Shown here in pieces: positions 34,638 through 42,896 of a DNA stretch of 55,350 bases. The position numbers and the translations under genes are program-made. The notes beneath the pieces were generated by a model that worked only from the letters and a program-made list of their open reading frames with translations, was not told where the DNA came from and searched no databases. The stretch is taken from NCBI GenBank assembly GCA_003245675.1, contig QKCN01000096.1, positions 1 to 55,350 on the forward strand. Direction: 5' to 3'. Positions within the stretch are counted from its first letter, which is position 1; the number at the start of each line of letters is the position of its first letter. Source of the DNA: Bacteriovoracaceae bacterium (lineage in GTDB: Bacteria; Bdellovibrionota; Bacteriovoracia; Bacteriovoracales; Bacteriovoracaceae).

Positions 34638-35279
34638 TCACATTAAGGACAAGCTTTTGTAACAAGATTTTTCATCTTTGATCACACCATCTGATTGATG
34701 CAAATCGCGCAAGCTAAAGGCTACCGTAATATGGGGATAATAGTTTTGAGGTGAAAACCACTTAGGATCCCCTCCTCTTTTTTTCAATAAGTTGTAAATT
34801 GCAACACGAATTTTTAAAAGATCCCCAGACTTTATGACAATATAAAAAGTTTCTTCTGTTTTATTATTAACTTGCGCCCGACCTCTCCCCAAACAAAGCA
34901 CCTCAAAAAGGGAGTATTGGATATTTAGTTGCTGAGCAATGGCATCAATCTCTTCAATTTTAATATGGGCCTTCAAAATTTCATCATATTCAACGGGGGT
35001 AATAACTGTAATATGAGCTTCATTCCTCGTTTTTAACTTTAGAGGGTAAATCAAACCAAGAAAACTTGATAAGCGATACACCGGCTCATATGGTATTTTC
35101 ATACTCAAATAATTATCAAAAGCTCCTGGACCATGATGAGCTTCAAATTTCAATTCTGCACTTTTAAAAACATTAGATGATAAAGTCAGACTACTTATCG
35201 TCGCCTTTTTTGAATCCTCTTCGCTTCCCCAGCAAAAAGCCACAAACAGTAAGTAAATAAAAAGCATTATTATTTTCAT
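34638..35279 (-). CDS. exported 2H-phosphoesterase-like protein
   Basis: 213 residues with a signal peptide (cleavage near residue 18, after CWG). Two HxT motifs are spaced as in the LigT/2H superfamily: EAHITVITPVEYD (His89, Thr91) and YYPHITVAFSLRD (His183, Thr185). In that superfamily the two HxT/S motifs form the active site that opens cyclic phosphodiesters or joins RNA 2'-5' ends. The rest is alpha/beta in pattern. An exported version is unusual, as RNA-processing members act in the cytoplasm; a periplasmic cyclic-nucleotide or RNA fragment hydrolase is possible. The HITVITP wording is striking but the family is called from motifs only. Confidence 0.65.
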   Translation of the reverse strand: MKIIMLFIYLLFVAFCWGSEEDSKKATISSLTLSSNVFKSAELKFEAHHGPGAFDNYLSMKIPYEPVYRLSSFLGLIYPLKLKTRNEAHITVITPVEYDEILKAHIKIEEIDAIAQQLNIQYSLFEVLCLGRGRAQVNNKTEETFYIVIKSGDLLKIRVAIYNLLKKRGGDPKWFSPQNYYPHITVAFSLRDLHQSDGVIKDEKSCYKSLSLM

Positions 35280-35390
35280 ACCCGCTATTCGGCGACCACC
35301 TTCTATAAATTAAGTAAAATTACCAAATCGCCACTCGCTTAAAGCAATTCTTATTCTTTAGTTCACATCGAAAAAGCCGATAAGTTACCC

Positions 35391-36638
35391 ATGAAAAGAC
35401 TTATTATATTTTCAGTAGTTACACTCTTTTCTTGGCAAATTTTAGCCAGCGATCACTGTTCCACTTGGCTTAAAAACAATCCTGATAAAACTCTGACTGA
35501 CTTCATTGAAATTAATATCAATAAATTCCAAGATGAATTGGCCACTGCCAATATGCCCAAATACAAAAAAAAGATTCTCGAAAAACTCTGGATGCCTGAA
35601 ATAAAAAAAGGACGCTACACCATAGTTAATTTTCGCCAGAACACCAAAGCGAAAGCCCAAAGTGAAATCTACCTACTCCGCCCCCAAATGGAAGAATACT
35701 CCATCAATACCATCCTCACTCTTCGCCCCTATGCTGCAAGCCTACCTGGTGATTTGGCAAATAGCTTTATCCAATTGGCAAAACAAAATGGGCTCAAACA
35801 CGGAGCAGACTATGTCACCATTCCTCTTAAAATGATGGCAACCAACCTCACCGAACACTGGGTTAAACACAGCCTCTTCTTGGTGCTAAGCCTCGGTGTC
35901 GGCGGAGTTATTCTCGACCGCCTCGGCATTCTTGCCTACGATCCTGTTTTCAATGATTTCAAGCCAGAAGAGCTGGGCCCCAATGAAGTCGCAGCATTTT
36001 TACTATTTGACCCAGAACAAAGAAGAGGAGATTACAACAGCGCATCTCTTACCGATTGGTACGCCGTAAAAAGCTATGAGGAAGATTATCCCGACAAGGC
36101 TGTACTAATAAGAGTCACCAAAGATCTAACTGCGACAGAGCTAAACCAACAACTTGCTGGGCGAAAAATTAAGCAGCTCTTCTTCTCTGCCCACGGCTCT
36201 CCAGGAAACATCTACTCCGAGTTTCACAGACAAAGTTTTCAACTGGGGGCAACAGAGTATGAAGACGAGAGCCTAAACGCTCTCCTCAAGAAATTGCAAT
36301 TAGAAGATCATCTCAGCTCGGACGAACTTGAAGTCTATTTTACGTCTTGTAATCTGGCCGGAAGCACACAAGCGCGCGAGGATGTTAATTATTTTGCAGA
36401 ACACTTAATCCCCGGCACAGGCTTTATCAAAACCAATCGGATAACAGGTACAGCAGGTGCAACAGGAACAATAGAGCAACCTTGGAACTTGACATCTGTT
36501 GCCCAGCATGGAACGACGGCAATTAATCCTGTTGCAGGTACATTTATTCACGCCCTATTCGCAACCATGCAAAGAGCGCGTGACTTTGAACATTTCTTTC
36601 AACCCGCAACCTATACCTATAAAAAAGAAGCCCCCTAA
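35391..36638 (+). CDS. exported caspase-like (DUF4347-like) protein
   Basis: 415 residues with a signal peptide ending near residue 19. The N-terminal half is unrecognised and contains a hydrophobic stretch (about 161-183). From about residue 235 it resembles the DUF4347/CHAT-type caspase fold: IKQLFFSAHGSPGNIYSEF carries His268, and ELEVYFTSCNLAGSTQARE carries Cys320, the pair expected to make a His-Cys dyad, followed by EHLIPGTGFIKTNRITGT. DUF4347 modules are usually parts of long adhesin-like proteins; a single exported one is uncommon. Activity is inferred from the dyad only. The stop codon lies within a terminator hairpin of the facing gene. Confidence 0.6.
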   Translation: MKRLIIFSVVTLFSWQILASDHCSTWLKNNPDKTLTDFIEININKFQDELATANMPKYKKKILEKLWMPEIKKGRYTIVNFRQNTKAKAQSEIYLLRPQMEEYSINTILTLRPYAASLPGDLANSFIQLAKQNGLKHGADYVTIPLKMMATNLTEHWVKHSLFLVLSLGVGGVILDRLGILAYDPVFNDFKPEELGPNEVAAFLLFDPEQRRGDYNSASLTDWYAVKSYEEDYPDKAVLIRVTKDLTATELNQQLAGRKIKQLFFSAHGSPGNIYSEFHRQSFQLGATEYEDESLNALLKKLQLEDHLSSDELEVYFTSCNLAGSTQAREDVNYFAEHLIPGTGFIKTNRITGTAGATGTIEQPWNLTSVAQHGTTAINPVAGTFIHALFATMQRARDFEHFFQPATYTYKKEAP

Positions 36639-36650
36639 GAAGGAGGCTTC
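36621..36650 (-). terminator. intrinsic terminator for the Ser/Gly-rich protein gene
   Basis: On the minus strand GAAGCCTCC pairs with GGGGGCTTC (one G-U pair) around a six-base loop, followed by a run of six T (A run at 36621-36626 on the plus strand). It sits 29 bases after the stop of the minus-strand gene and overlaps the last codons and stop of the facing gene. Confidence 0.75.
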
Positions 36651-36678
36651 CATATCATTTTTCATTTTAAAAAGAAAA

Positions 36679-37851
36679 TTACTCTTGGCAATAACCCTCT
36701 AAGATTGCCAAAGAAAGCAAACAAGATGCATTTTTCATCTGTGAACCACTCTTACAGCCATAGTATTCCAACTTTGTTCTTTTGGAATTAGAGCAAACAG
36801 AGCCGTCCGTCATTGGATAAGGTTTTCCATCAACTTCCACGCGATAATTGCAACCATATTCATTTTTAGTGCGTTTTAATTTCTTGATGCGACACTTTCC
36901 AACACCTTTGTTCTTACCCAATTTGAATAATTCCTGAGGGGCTTTGGCACTGACAAAACTACTTAATTCAAAGATCTCTTCATCTGTTAGGTTATTTACC
37001 ATACCTGGAATCTCATCAAGATCAGAATTAACCAAGTCTTCATCGACCTTTTCAACACACACATAACGCTGAACATCTTCATCTTGATTTAACTGGTCGC
37101 GCTTAGCTGCACAAGTATCAAATGCTTTATTGCAAACGATTTGATGAAAAGCCTTAACCGTTTTGTTGTTCTTTAGATCAACTAAATCATAGTTACAATA
37201 ATCCACATCTGAATAACGGTAGCGATAACCTTCATCTACATAATAGGGATAGCCATCAATGCAATTGTATCCTGAGTCATAATAAAAAGGTGCGGGTTCA
37301 AAAACCCAAGACTGATAAATATAACCATGGTGAACACCGACATAGTAATCACGAGAATGACCGTAGTAATGTCCAGAATGACAATTGTTGAAATGAGAAT
37401 AAGGATGATGATGATGCACGCGATAATTTCCAGAATGATATGAGTGCATGGCCGAAACATTTCCGGACGTAATAGGACTTCCCCATTGCTGATCAATACG
37501 ATGTTGCAAAATAGGGGCAGTATTGCGTCCCATTTGACGTTCTCTAGCGCGATTTACATATTCCGCCCCATAATCATAGTAACCACCGGAACCATAAGAA
37601 CCAGAATCCCAATCCGAAGAAGATGAAGAAGAGGAACCACCCGAACTCCAACCTCCCGAAGAAGAGGAACTACCCGAGCTCCAACCGCCACCGCTTCCCA
37701 CAGTAGAACTTGAACTCCCTGAAGAAGAAGAAGAGTCACCAGTTCTTGAACTCGTCCGCCCACTCGAAGGACGATCCCTTTGGGCCAAAGCTTCGACAGA
37801 GAACAAAGCAACTAGGACAAATACTGAAATTAATGTTTTATTCATTTTCAT
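36679..37851 (-). CDS. exported Ser/Gly-rich then His/Tyr-rich protein
   Basis: 390 residues from the ATG at 37851 preceded by GAGGTGG. Signal peptide 1-23. Residues about 28-92 are almost only Ser and Gly with repeated GWSSG units. Residues about 136-220 are rich in His and Tyr (HSYHSGNYRVHHHHPY, HSGHYYGHSRDYY). The C-terminal third is charged with eight or more Cys. The low-complexity first part suggests a flexible or adhesive segment; the His cluster could bind a metal; the C-terminus probably folds with disulphides. No family recognised. It is last in a minus-strand run of exported genes and has its own terminator. Confidence 0.62.
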   Translation of the reverse strand: MKMNKTLISVFVLVALFSVEALAQRDRPSSGRTSSRTGDSSSSSGSSSSTVGSGGGWSSGSSSSSGGWSSGGSSSSSSSDWDSGSYGSGGYYDYGAEYVNRARERQMGRNTAPILQHRIDQQWGSPITSGNVSAMHSYHSGNYRVHHHHPYSHFNNCHSGHYYGHSRDYYVGVHHGYIYQSWVFEPAPFYYDSGYNCIDGYPYYVDEGYRYRYSDVDYCNYDLVDLKNNKTVKAFHQIVCNKAFDTCAAKRDQLNQDEDVQRYVCVEKVDEDLVNSDLDEIPGMVNNLTDEEIFELSSFVSAKAPQELFKLGKNKGVGKCRIKKLKRTKNEYGCNYRVEVDGKPYPMTDGSVCSNSKRTKLEYYGCKSGSQMKNASCLLSLAILEGYCQE

Positions 37852-37878
37852 AATCCACCTCAATCCTTCTGGAACTTA

Positions 37879-38814
37879 TTAATTACAATCCATAGAACCG
37901 ATTGCGGTGAAGATGGCCCCTACACCACCAATAATACCAGCAGTGATGGCCTGCACTCCAGCCTTTTTGTGTTTAGAATCAACTTCGGAAAGAGCATTGA
38001 TTTCATCTTTATCTAAAAGGTCTGCATCTGTTGTATATTTTGAATCAAAATATCTTTGATCAACCTTTACCTCTTCGATAAGAGCATAAGAATCTGTTAT
38101 ATTAAAACGATAATCTCTCATTAGCTTGTTCATTTCTTCGATATCGGCAGTTGAATAAAGACCTGAATCAATTCTTCTTTGTAGCTCATCCATTTCATCT
38201 TCATAATAGATAATATCTGCTTCATAAGTTGCAATCTCTAACTCAAGATCAGCAGCAGTGTTTAAGTACTCATCAGACAACTCTTGACGACGATTAATAT
38301 AATCACGAGTCACCACTTCTTTACTGGCCGTAGAATTAACCATGGCACTCAAACCAACAATTAGACCAACAGCAATTAAAGGAATCCCTACCCCCAAACC
38401 GGCAGAACAGCTGATAAAGTGAGAGCCGGTGCTACTTGTTTTTTGTAGACTGCTTTGCAAAATAAAAGAAAGCTCTTCCTTGCCCAAGTCTTTCATCGAA
38501 TCCATATCTTCGAGAGTTAGATCGAGCATTTTTTTGAAATTAGCATAATCTTTTTTAGAAGAGTTTTTTGCCACGTACATTTGCAAATCCATGATGCCGA
38601 GACCATTTGCCATGAATTGCTCAACCAACTGAGAAGAGGCTAAATCAACATTCATACCGCGCACAAAAATATTGCGCTTAAATTCTGCAAAAATATCGGA
38701 AGCAGACTGCTTTTTAATCTGAGCAGAAGAACTTATTTCCTTAGCAAAGGAAGCATTGTAGGGACTGGCTACCAAAATCGAACACATCAAAGCACTGGTT
38801 AATAATCTTTTCAT
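37879..38814 (-). CDS. exported protein with coiled coil between two Gly-rich hydrophobic segments
   Basis: 311 residues from the ATG at 38814, preceded by GAGGAG; an upstream extension to 38934 would bury the signal peptide. Signal peptide about 1-24. A first hydrophobic segment with a Cys (CSAGLGVGIPLIAVGLIVGL, about 136-155), a charged coiled coil (about 170-255) and a second Gly-rich hydrophobic segment (AITAGIIGGVGAIFTAIG, about 289-306), ending DCN. The layout, with small-residue hydrophobic helices on either side of a coiled coil, recalls pore-forming or membrane-inserting proteins, but that is only a guess. It is followed by the Ser/Gly-rich protein 27 bases later. Family unknown. Confidence 0.6.
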   Translation of the reverse strand: MKRLLTSALMCSILVASPYNASFAKEISSSAQIKKQSASDIFAEFKRNIFVRGMNVDLASSQLVEQFMANGLGIMDLQMYVAKNSSKKDYANFKKMLDLTLEDMDSMKDLGKEELSFILQSSLQKTSSTGSHFISCSAGLGVGIPLIAVGLIVGLSAMVNSTASKEVVTRDYINRRQELSDEYLNTAADLELEIATYEADIIYYEDEMDELQRRIDSGLYSTADIEEMNKLMRDYRFNITDSYALIEEVKVDQRYFDSKYTTDADLLDKDEINALSEVDSKHKKAGVQAITAGIIGGVGAIFTAIGSMDCN

Positions 38815-38984
38815 AACAAATTTCTCCTCTCTCATTTTTTGTTTGTACAAAAATAAAATTATTTGTCGCCAGAGAAGCAAGTTCTGTGCCAAAACAAATT
38901 TCAATAAATCAAAACAACTAACGCGCGGCTTCATTTACTTCAGATAGATACCAGTGCGTTTTGGTCTGGTTCTTTTTGACACCA

Positions 38985-40187
38985 TTAAAAACCAAAACTT
39001 TGGGCCAACTGATGAAAACGATAAATATAAGAGGGATGTTGCTCTTTTAAAGAAGCAAAGAGGGCCGGAACCAAATCTGATTTTAATTCCATATCAGTTT
39101 CTCCTAAATTTTGAATTGATTTAAAGACAAGCTGTTCCGCAAATTCCTTTCCGAACTCGCGTTTTAAACCATAAAGAAATTTAAAACCAAAATCCAATTG
39201 AGCATAAATTTGATCTTCCATATAGTAATCATACATCTTGTCGCCTTTAGCAGAAATCGGAAGCAGGCCCTTAGAAAATTCTCCCGTTTTTTTCAAAATC
39301 GCATCAGTATCACCAATCATCGCCGCATAAAAATTTGCAATCGCCTCTACTACCGGACGACTACTGTCGATACTCACGATTTCAGATAAAGCATAGTGTG
39401 AAAACTCGTGATAAATAACTTCTGGGATCATCGCGGTATCGAGGTAAATGCTTTTTTTAATTAGGGCAGATCCCCATTTCACAACTTGTGGAACGAGGGC
39501 CATAACACCGACCGAAAAGAGCAAAGACTTGGTATAATACTCCGCCTCTAAAAGTCCGATCTTTGCCCCTTGGGCCAACTGCTGTGCAATCACAGTTAAT
39601 TGCGACTCCACAACCCCTGTAATCATTCCCGAAATGACTGGCCCACTTGATGCAACTTGTGCTGCTTTATGCAAAGAACTTTTCACTTTAATTTTTTTCT
39701 TAGGAGCAAACCAAATTTCGTATGACCAAGCTTTGATCTCCGGCAATTTTTGTAAACCACTTGGAGGGATGGTCAAAGCATTATTATAAAAATGCCCAAG
39801 ATTAGTGCTAATAAAATGTGTGGAATCATTGTACCCTTGATCCATCTCAATCCGCGCAACAAGAGCGCGCGGACGCTTTAACTTATTGATCTGAAATTTC
39901 TCCAAAAAGAAATTACGCGCCTTACTCATATGGAAATAAACCGTACAAGCTCTTAAACTCAAAGGACTATCGAAGGCAACAGCCTCCTCGCCAGCACCTT
40001 GAACAACCTTTATGTATTTACCATCAAAAGACTCATTCGATTTCAAGTCTGAAATGGCAACCTGCTGGCTAACAAGACGCCCTTTGCCATCTCTAAGCAT
40101 AGCAGTACATTTGTGATCAATGGCCAGCGCTTGCCAACTAAAAAAGATGCAAATTGCTAGGCTGAGTTTTAAGCTCTTTTGCTTCAA
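38985..40187 (-). CDS. exported HExxH metalloprotease-like protein
   Basis: 400 residues from a TTG at 40187, chosen because GGAG lies seven bases before it and because translation then begins MKQKSLKLSLAICIFFSWQA, a perfect signal peptide; an ATG at 40223 would prepend twelve residues and shift the ribosome site inside. The Zn motif is HEFSH (residues 260-264 from TTG), followed by VVEAIANF whose Glu281 is the likely third ligand, as in gluzincins. Hydrophobic stretches (around residues 180-195 and 222-236) precede the active site. It overlaps the 3' end of the upstream gene by 50 bases. Peptidase assignment is good; substrate unknown. Confidence 0.75.
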   Translation of the reverse strand: MKQKSLKLSLAICIFFSWQALAIDHKCTAMLRDGKGRLVSQQVAISDLKSNESFDGKYIKVVQGAGEEAVAFDSPLSLRACTVYFHMSKARNFFLEKFQINKLKRPRALVARIEMDQGYNDSTHFISTNLGHFYNNALTIPPSGLQKLPEIKAWSYEIWFAPKKKIKVKSSLHKAAQVASSGPVISGMITGVVESQLTVIAQQLAQGAKIGLLEAEYYTKSLLFSVGVMALVPQVVKWGSALIKKSIYLDTAMIPEVIYHEFSHYALSEIVSIDSSRPVVEAIANFYAAMIGDTDAILKKTGEFSKGLLPISAKGDKMYDYYMEDQIYAQLDFGFKFLYGLKREFGKEFAEQLVFKSIQNLGETDMELKSDLVPALFASLKEQHPSYIYRFHQLAQSFGF

Positions 40188-41256
40188 AATAACTCTCCAC
40201 AACGACAATGGGAATAATGGCATAAAGATTCACTCCAGGAATCACCATCAAAACCCCTTCTACAATATTTAAGGCCATCTCTCCGACCAATTTCCATTTT
40301 TCTTTTCTCTTGTCCTCATAGAGGCTAGGCAATTCCACCATCGACTTGAGTTGCAAATCATCAATCAAACCCAACTCACTGGCGGCGGCGAGAAGGTCCA
40401 TAAACTCAGGTTTTTTTCCTGCAAAAACCCCTGTCGAGTAACTCTCCTTCTCTAATTCCAAGTTCAAGAGTTTGACAGTCATGCGATATTGTTCTGCAGA
40501 ATCGATCGAAATCATTTCATCGGGTTGCCCATCGCCATCATAGTCGTAAAATAATCCCGCCTGCATTGCGCGCATGCGCTCGTCCATCTTTTGCAGCATT
40601 TTTCCCATATATTTAATCTGGGTATAATTGTATTTCAGCAAAAGATTCTGACGTGGAGTCATGCGGCGGAGCGAACTAAAGCTAGCAAGATATTTTTTTT
40701 GCGATAAAGGAGCAGGATCAGAAATAGTCTCCAGCTCTCTGTTTTTCAAAAAACTTTTTCGCAAAAGTTGCGATTTATTGATGTAGGAATTTAAACTTCC
40801 CACCAGTTTTGACTTCTTATTATTCTTAAGTTTCATCAACAAAATTGTTGCTGCTGTAGCATCTAAATACGATTTCCCATAAGAAGTGTAAATCGCCTCT
40901 TCCAAAGTCAGATACTGACATAATGACGCCGGATCAATGTCGTCCTCATCAGTATAAAACTCAACACAAGAAAGAAACATTTTTTTGAAATAAGAAATCT
41001 GGGATAAATAATCAGCAAAAAGTTGGGATTCAGTTAAATCACTCTTCTCTCGAATACGACTAAAGTAATCGTGAAGTTCATTGCGCAGACTATTGGCCTC
41101 TTTGCGGTCATAGCGGGTCACTGCGCGTTTTGCCTTTCCCGCTTTTAAATAGTTTGCATAAGAATCGCGACAAGAATTCAAATTAGTGGGTTGGCAGCTC
41201 CAGACAGGCAGGGCCACAACAAAAGTGAAAATAGAGGAAAGTAGCATCTTTTTCAT
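40138..41256 (-). CDS. exported helical protein with a Ca-loop-like motif
   Basis: 372 residues from the ATG at 41256; an alternative TTG at 41286 is less likely because the signal peptide (MKKMLLSSIFTFVVALPVWSC) begins at the ATG. The body is long, charged and helical. Residues 238-246 read DYDGDGQPDE, a loop like those of thrombospondin type 3/EF-hand proteins (DxDGDGxxD), hinting at calcium binding. A C-terminal hydrophobic region (about 325-360) could be a membrane segment. First gene of the exported run; its end overlaps the metalloprotease start by 50 bases, implying coupling. Family unknown. Confidence 0.6.
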   Translation of the reverse strand: MKKMLLSSIFTFVVALPVWSCQPTNLNSCRDSYANYLKAGKAKRAVTRYDRKEANSLRNELHDYFSRIREKSDLTESQLFADYLSQISYFKKMFLSCVEFYTDEDDIDPASLCQYLTLEEAIYTSYGKSYLDATAATILLMKLKNNKKSKLVGSLNSYINKSQLLRKSFLKNRELETISDPAPLSQKKYLASFSSLRRMTPRQNLLLKYNYTQIKYMGKMLQKMDERMRAMQAGLFYDYDGDGQPDEMISIDSAEQYRMTVKLLNLELEKESYSTGVFAGKKPEFMDLLAAASELGLIDDLQLKSMVELPSLYEDKRKEKWKLVGEMALNIVEGVLMVIPGVNLYAIIPIVVVESYFEAKELKTQPSNLHLF

Positions 41257-41348
41257 ATGATGCTTTATAACACAGCACTGACGCAATGCACCTTAAAAGG
41301 CCTAATTTGTAAGAATTACAAGCCACTAATCTTGTTAATTAACTGAAA

Positions 41349-41573
41349 TTAGGATTTTTTGAGCTGGGATTCAGCCTGAAGCACTTTTTGTAAAAGAGCC
41401 TGACAATCACCTTCATTTTTTTCAAACAGAGGATGATTTTCAGGTAGTGCTTTAGGGCTCCCGGAACTTTTCAACGAACTAATTCTATTGTTGATGGTAA
41501 TACGCAATTTGCGTAATTCCTTTTCATTCCACTCTTCTAACTTCTTAATATCTTTTGCGCGAATGTTGGCCAT
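41349..41573 (-). CDS. small helical protein, unknown
   Basis: 74 residues, highly charged, with a predicted coiled coil (KDIKKLEEWNEKELRKLRI). No signal peptide. The region before the ATG has only a weak GAG. It lies just upstream of the exported run on the same strand and downstream of nothing on this strand, so it may be its first or an independent gene. Low-information protein; gene status supported by size, start and helical composition only. Confidence 0.45.
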   Translation of the reverse strand: MANIRAKDIKKLEEWNEKELRKLRITINNRISSLKSSGSPKALPENHPLFEKNEGDCQALLQKVLQAESQLKKS

Positions 41574-41774
41574 TATTTTTCTCGATTTGTTTAAAGTGTC
41601 CCAGAGGATATTTGCTCTCCTTATAGATCAGCAATACTAGAAAGGGAACTGCTTTTTAAAAGCCTTTAATTTCAAAGACTAAGGCAACTAAGTTGCACAG
41701 TAAATTTTGCCTCATTGTTGGAAACATTACAATTTTCTAAAATAACTATTATTCCACCAAACAAGGGTATAATT

Positions 41775-42896
41775 ATGAAATTGCCAAAAAAATCAATTGG
41801 ATTTTTATTACTTGTCCTCTCCTTATCTTTTTCGGCCCAAGCAGCCATTAGCCTCAATGGATTTGGAAGTGCCTACACCTATTATAATAATACTTCAGAA
41901 CCCTCTGTTTCCATTGATAAAGGCAATTGGCATCGATTTTCCAAAATCGGCATTAACTTTGCGGGACAGCTTACCGAAAATTCATCAGCTCACCTACAGG
42001 CTATTGCCTCAGGTGATGATAGTGGCGACGCCAATTCAATCTGGAAACTACACGCCGACTATGCCTTCTTAAAAATCCAATTACATCCAAATTGCAAACT
42101 ACAATTAGGACGACAAGTCTTCCCTATCTGGCTCTCTTCTGGTTATCGCGATGTTGGCATTGAGCTGCCATTTGCCAAACAACCCAACTTAACCTCCGAA
42201 ATTTCTTCCTTTAAATCTTTTAATGGTGCCTCTGTTGCCGCATCGATGAATGGAAGTTTAGGGAAATCGACTTTGCGCTTTTATACAGGAGAAGAAAAAA
42301 GTAACGCCCTTGAAGTTGTATCAACCACAACAGATTACTCCAATCCCCAGTTACAATTTAAAAATATTTTGGGAACAAATTTTTCTTTTGAAAATGAATC
42401 TTGGAATTTCAATGCATCTTTCTATACCTTAGAAATTGATTTGCAAACTCAAGGAAATAACCCTCCTCCTGGCTATCGCGATGCTCCCCTTGCGGCTCTT
42501 GAAGTCAGCAAGACGGATATGATAAGTATTGGCCTTTCCTATACTTCTGATCGCTTTCTATTTGTTGCGGAGCATGGTTTTTTCAATTTTAAATCACAAC
42601 TTTTTGGGAAAATTAAAAAAGCAGGAAGTTATATTCTCTTAGGATTACCCCTAGGAAATTTCATGCCTCGCTATACTGCTGGATGGTCTGAAGTAAAACA
42701 TGAATCAGAAGACGCAGTAGGAGGCTTAGTTCAAAACCTAGGACTCAATTATCGCTTCAATGAAAACATTTTATTTAAAGCAGAATATGAAAGGGGAGTT
42801 CAGCCTCTTATCTCCAACTCTGCCACTGGAGGAGAATATGCTCCATCGCGCGCCAAATATACCACAATCCTCGTAGGTGCTGACTTTGGCTTTTAA
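41775..42896 (+). CDS. porin-like outer-membrane protein
   Basis: 373 residues from the ATG at 41775 preceded by AAGGG. Signal peptide ends AQA near residue 22. The mature protein opens AISLNGFGSAYTYYNN, a porin-type first strand, and continues with about sixteen alternating strands (LQLGRQVFPIWLSSGYRDVG, FNASFYTLEIDLQT, ILFKAEYERGVQ) to a C-terminal DFGF, a proper terminal strand. It resembles anion-selective (OprO/OprP-like) or general porins. The next gene starts inside its last codons, so a three-gene coupled operon is clear; this suggests the porin brings in the ligand sensed by the following genes. Confidence 0.82.
   Translation: MKLPKKSIGFLLLVLSLSFSAQAAISLNGFGSAYTYYNNTSEPSVSIDKGNWHRFSKIGINFAGQLTENSSAHLQAIASGDDSGDANSIWKLHADYAFLKIQLHPNCKLQLGRQVFPIWLSSGYRDVGIELPFAKQPNLTSEISSFKSFNGASVAASMNGSLGKSTLRFYTGEEKSNALEVVSTTTDYSNPQLQFKNILGTNFSFENESWNFNASFYTLEIDLQTQGNNPPPGYRDAPLAALEVSKTDMISIGLSYTSDRFLFVAEHGFFNFKSQLFGKIKKAGSYILLGLPLGNFMPRYTAGWSEVKHESEDAVGGLVQNLGLNYRFNENILFKAEYERGVQPLISNSATGGEYAPSRAKYTTILVGADFGF

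Noticed and set aside
37300-37440. Simple-sequence repeat (GATGATGATGATG-like) as a CRISPR or regulatory repeat
   Set aside because: It is coding sequence for His/Tyr-rich residues, without regular spacers.
37236-37496. Isoleucine-rich minus-strand reading frame in the middle of the Ser/Gly-His/Tyr gene
   Set aside because: It is an off-frame reading of the His/Tyr-rich codons, with no ribosome site.
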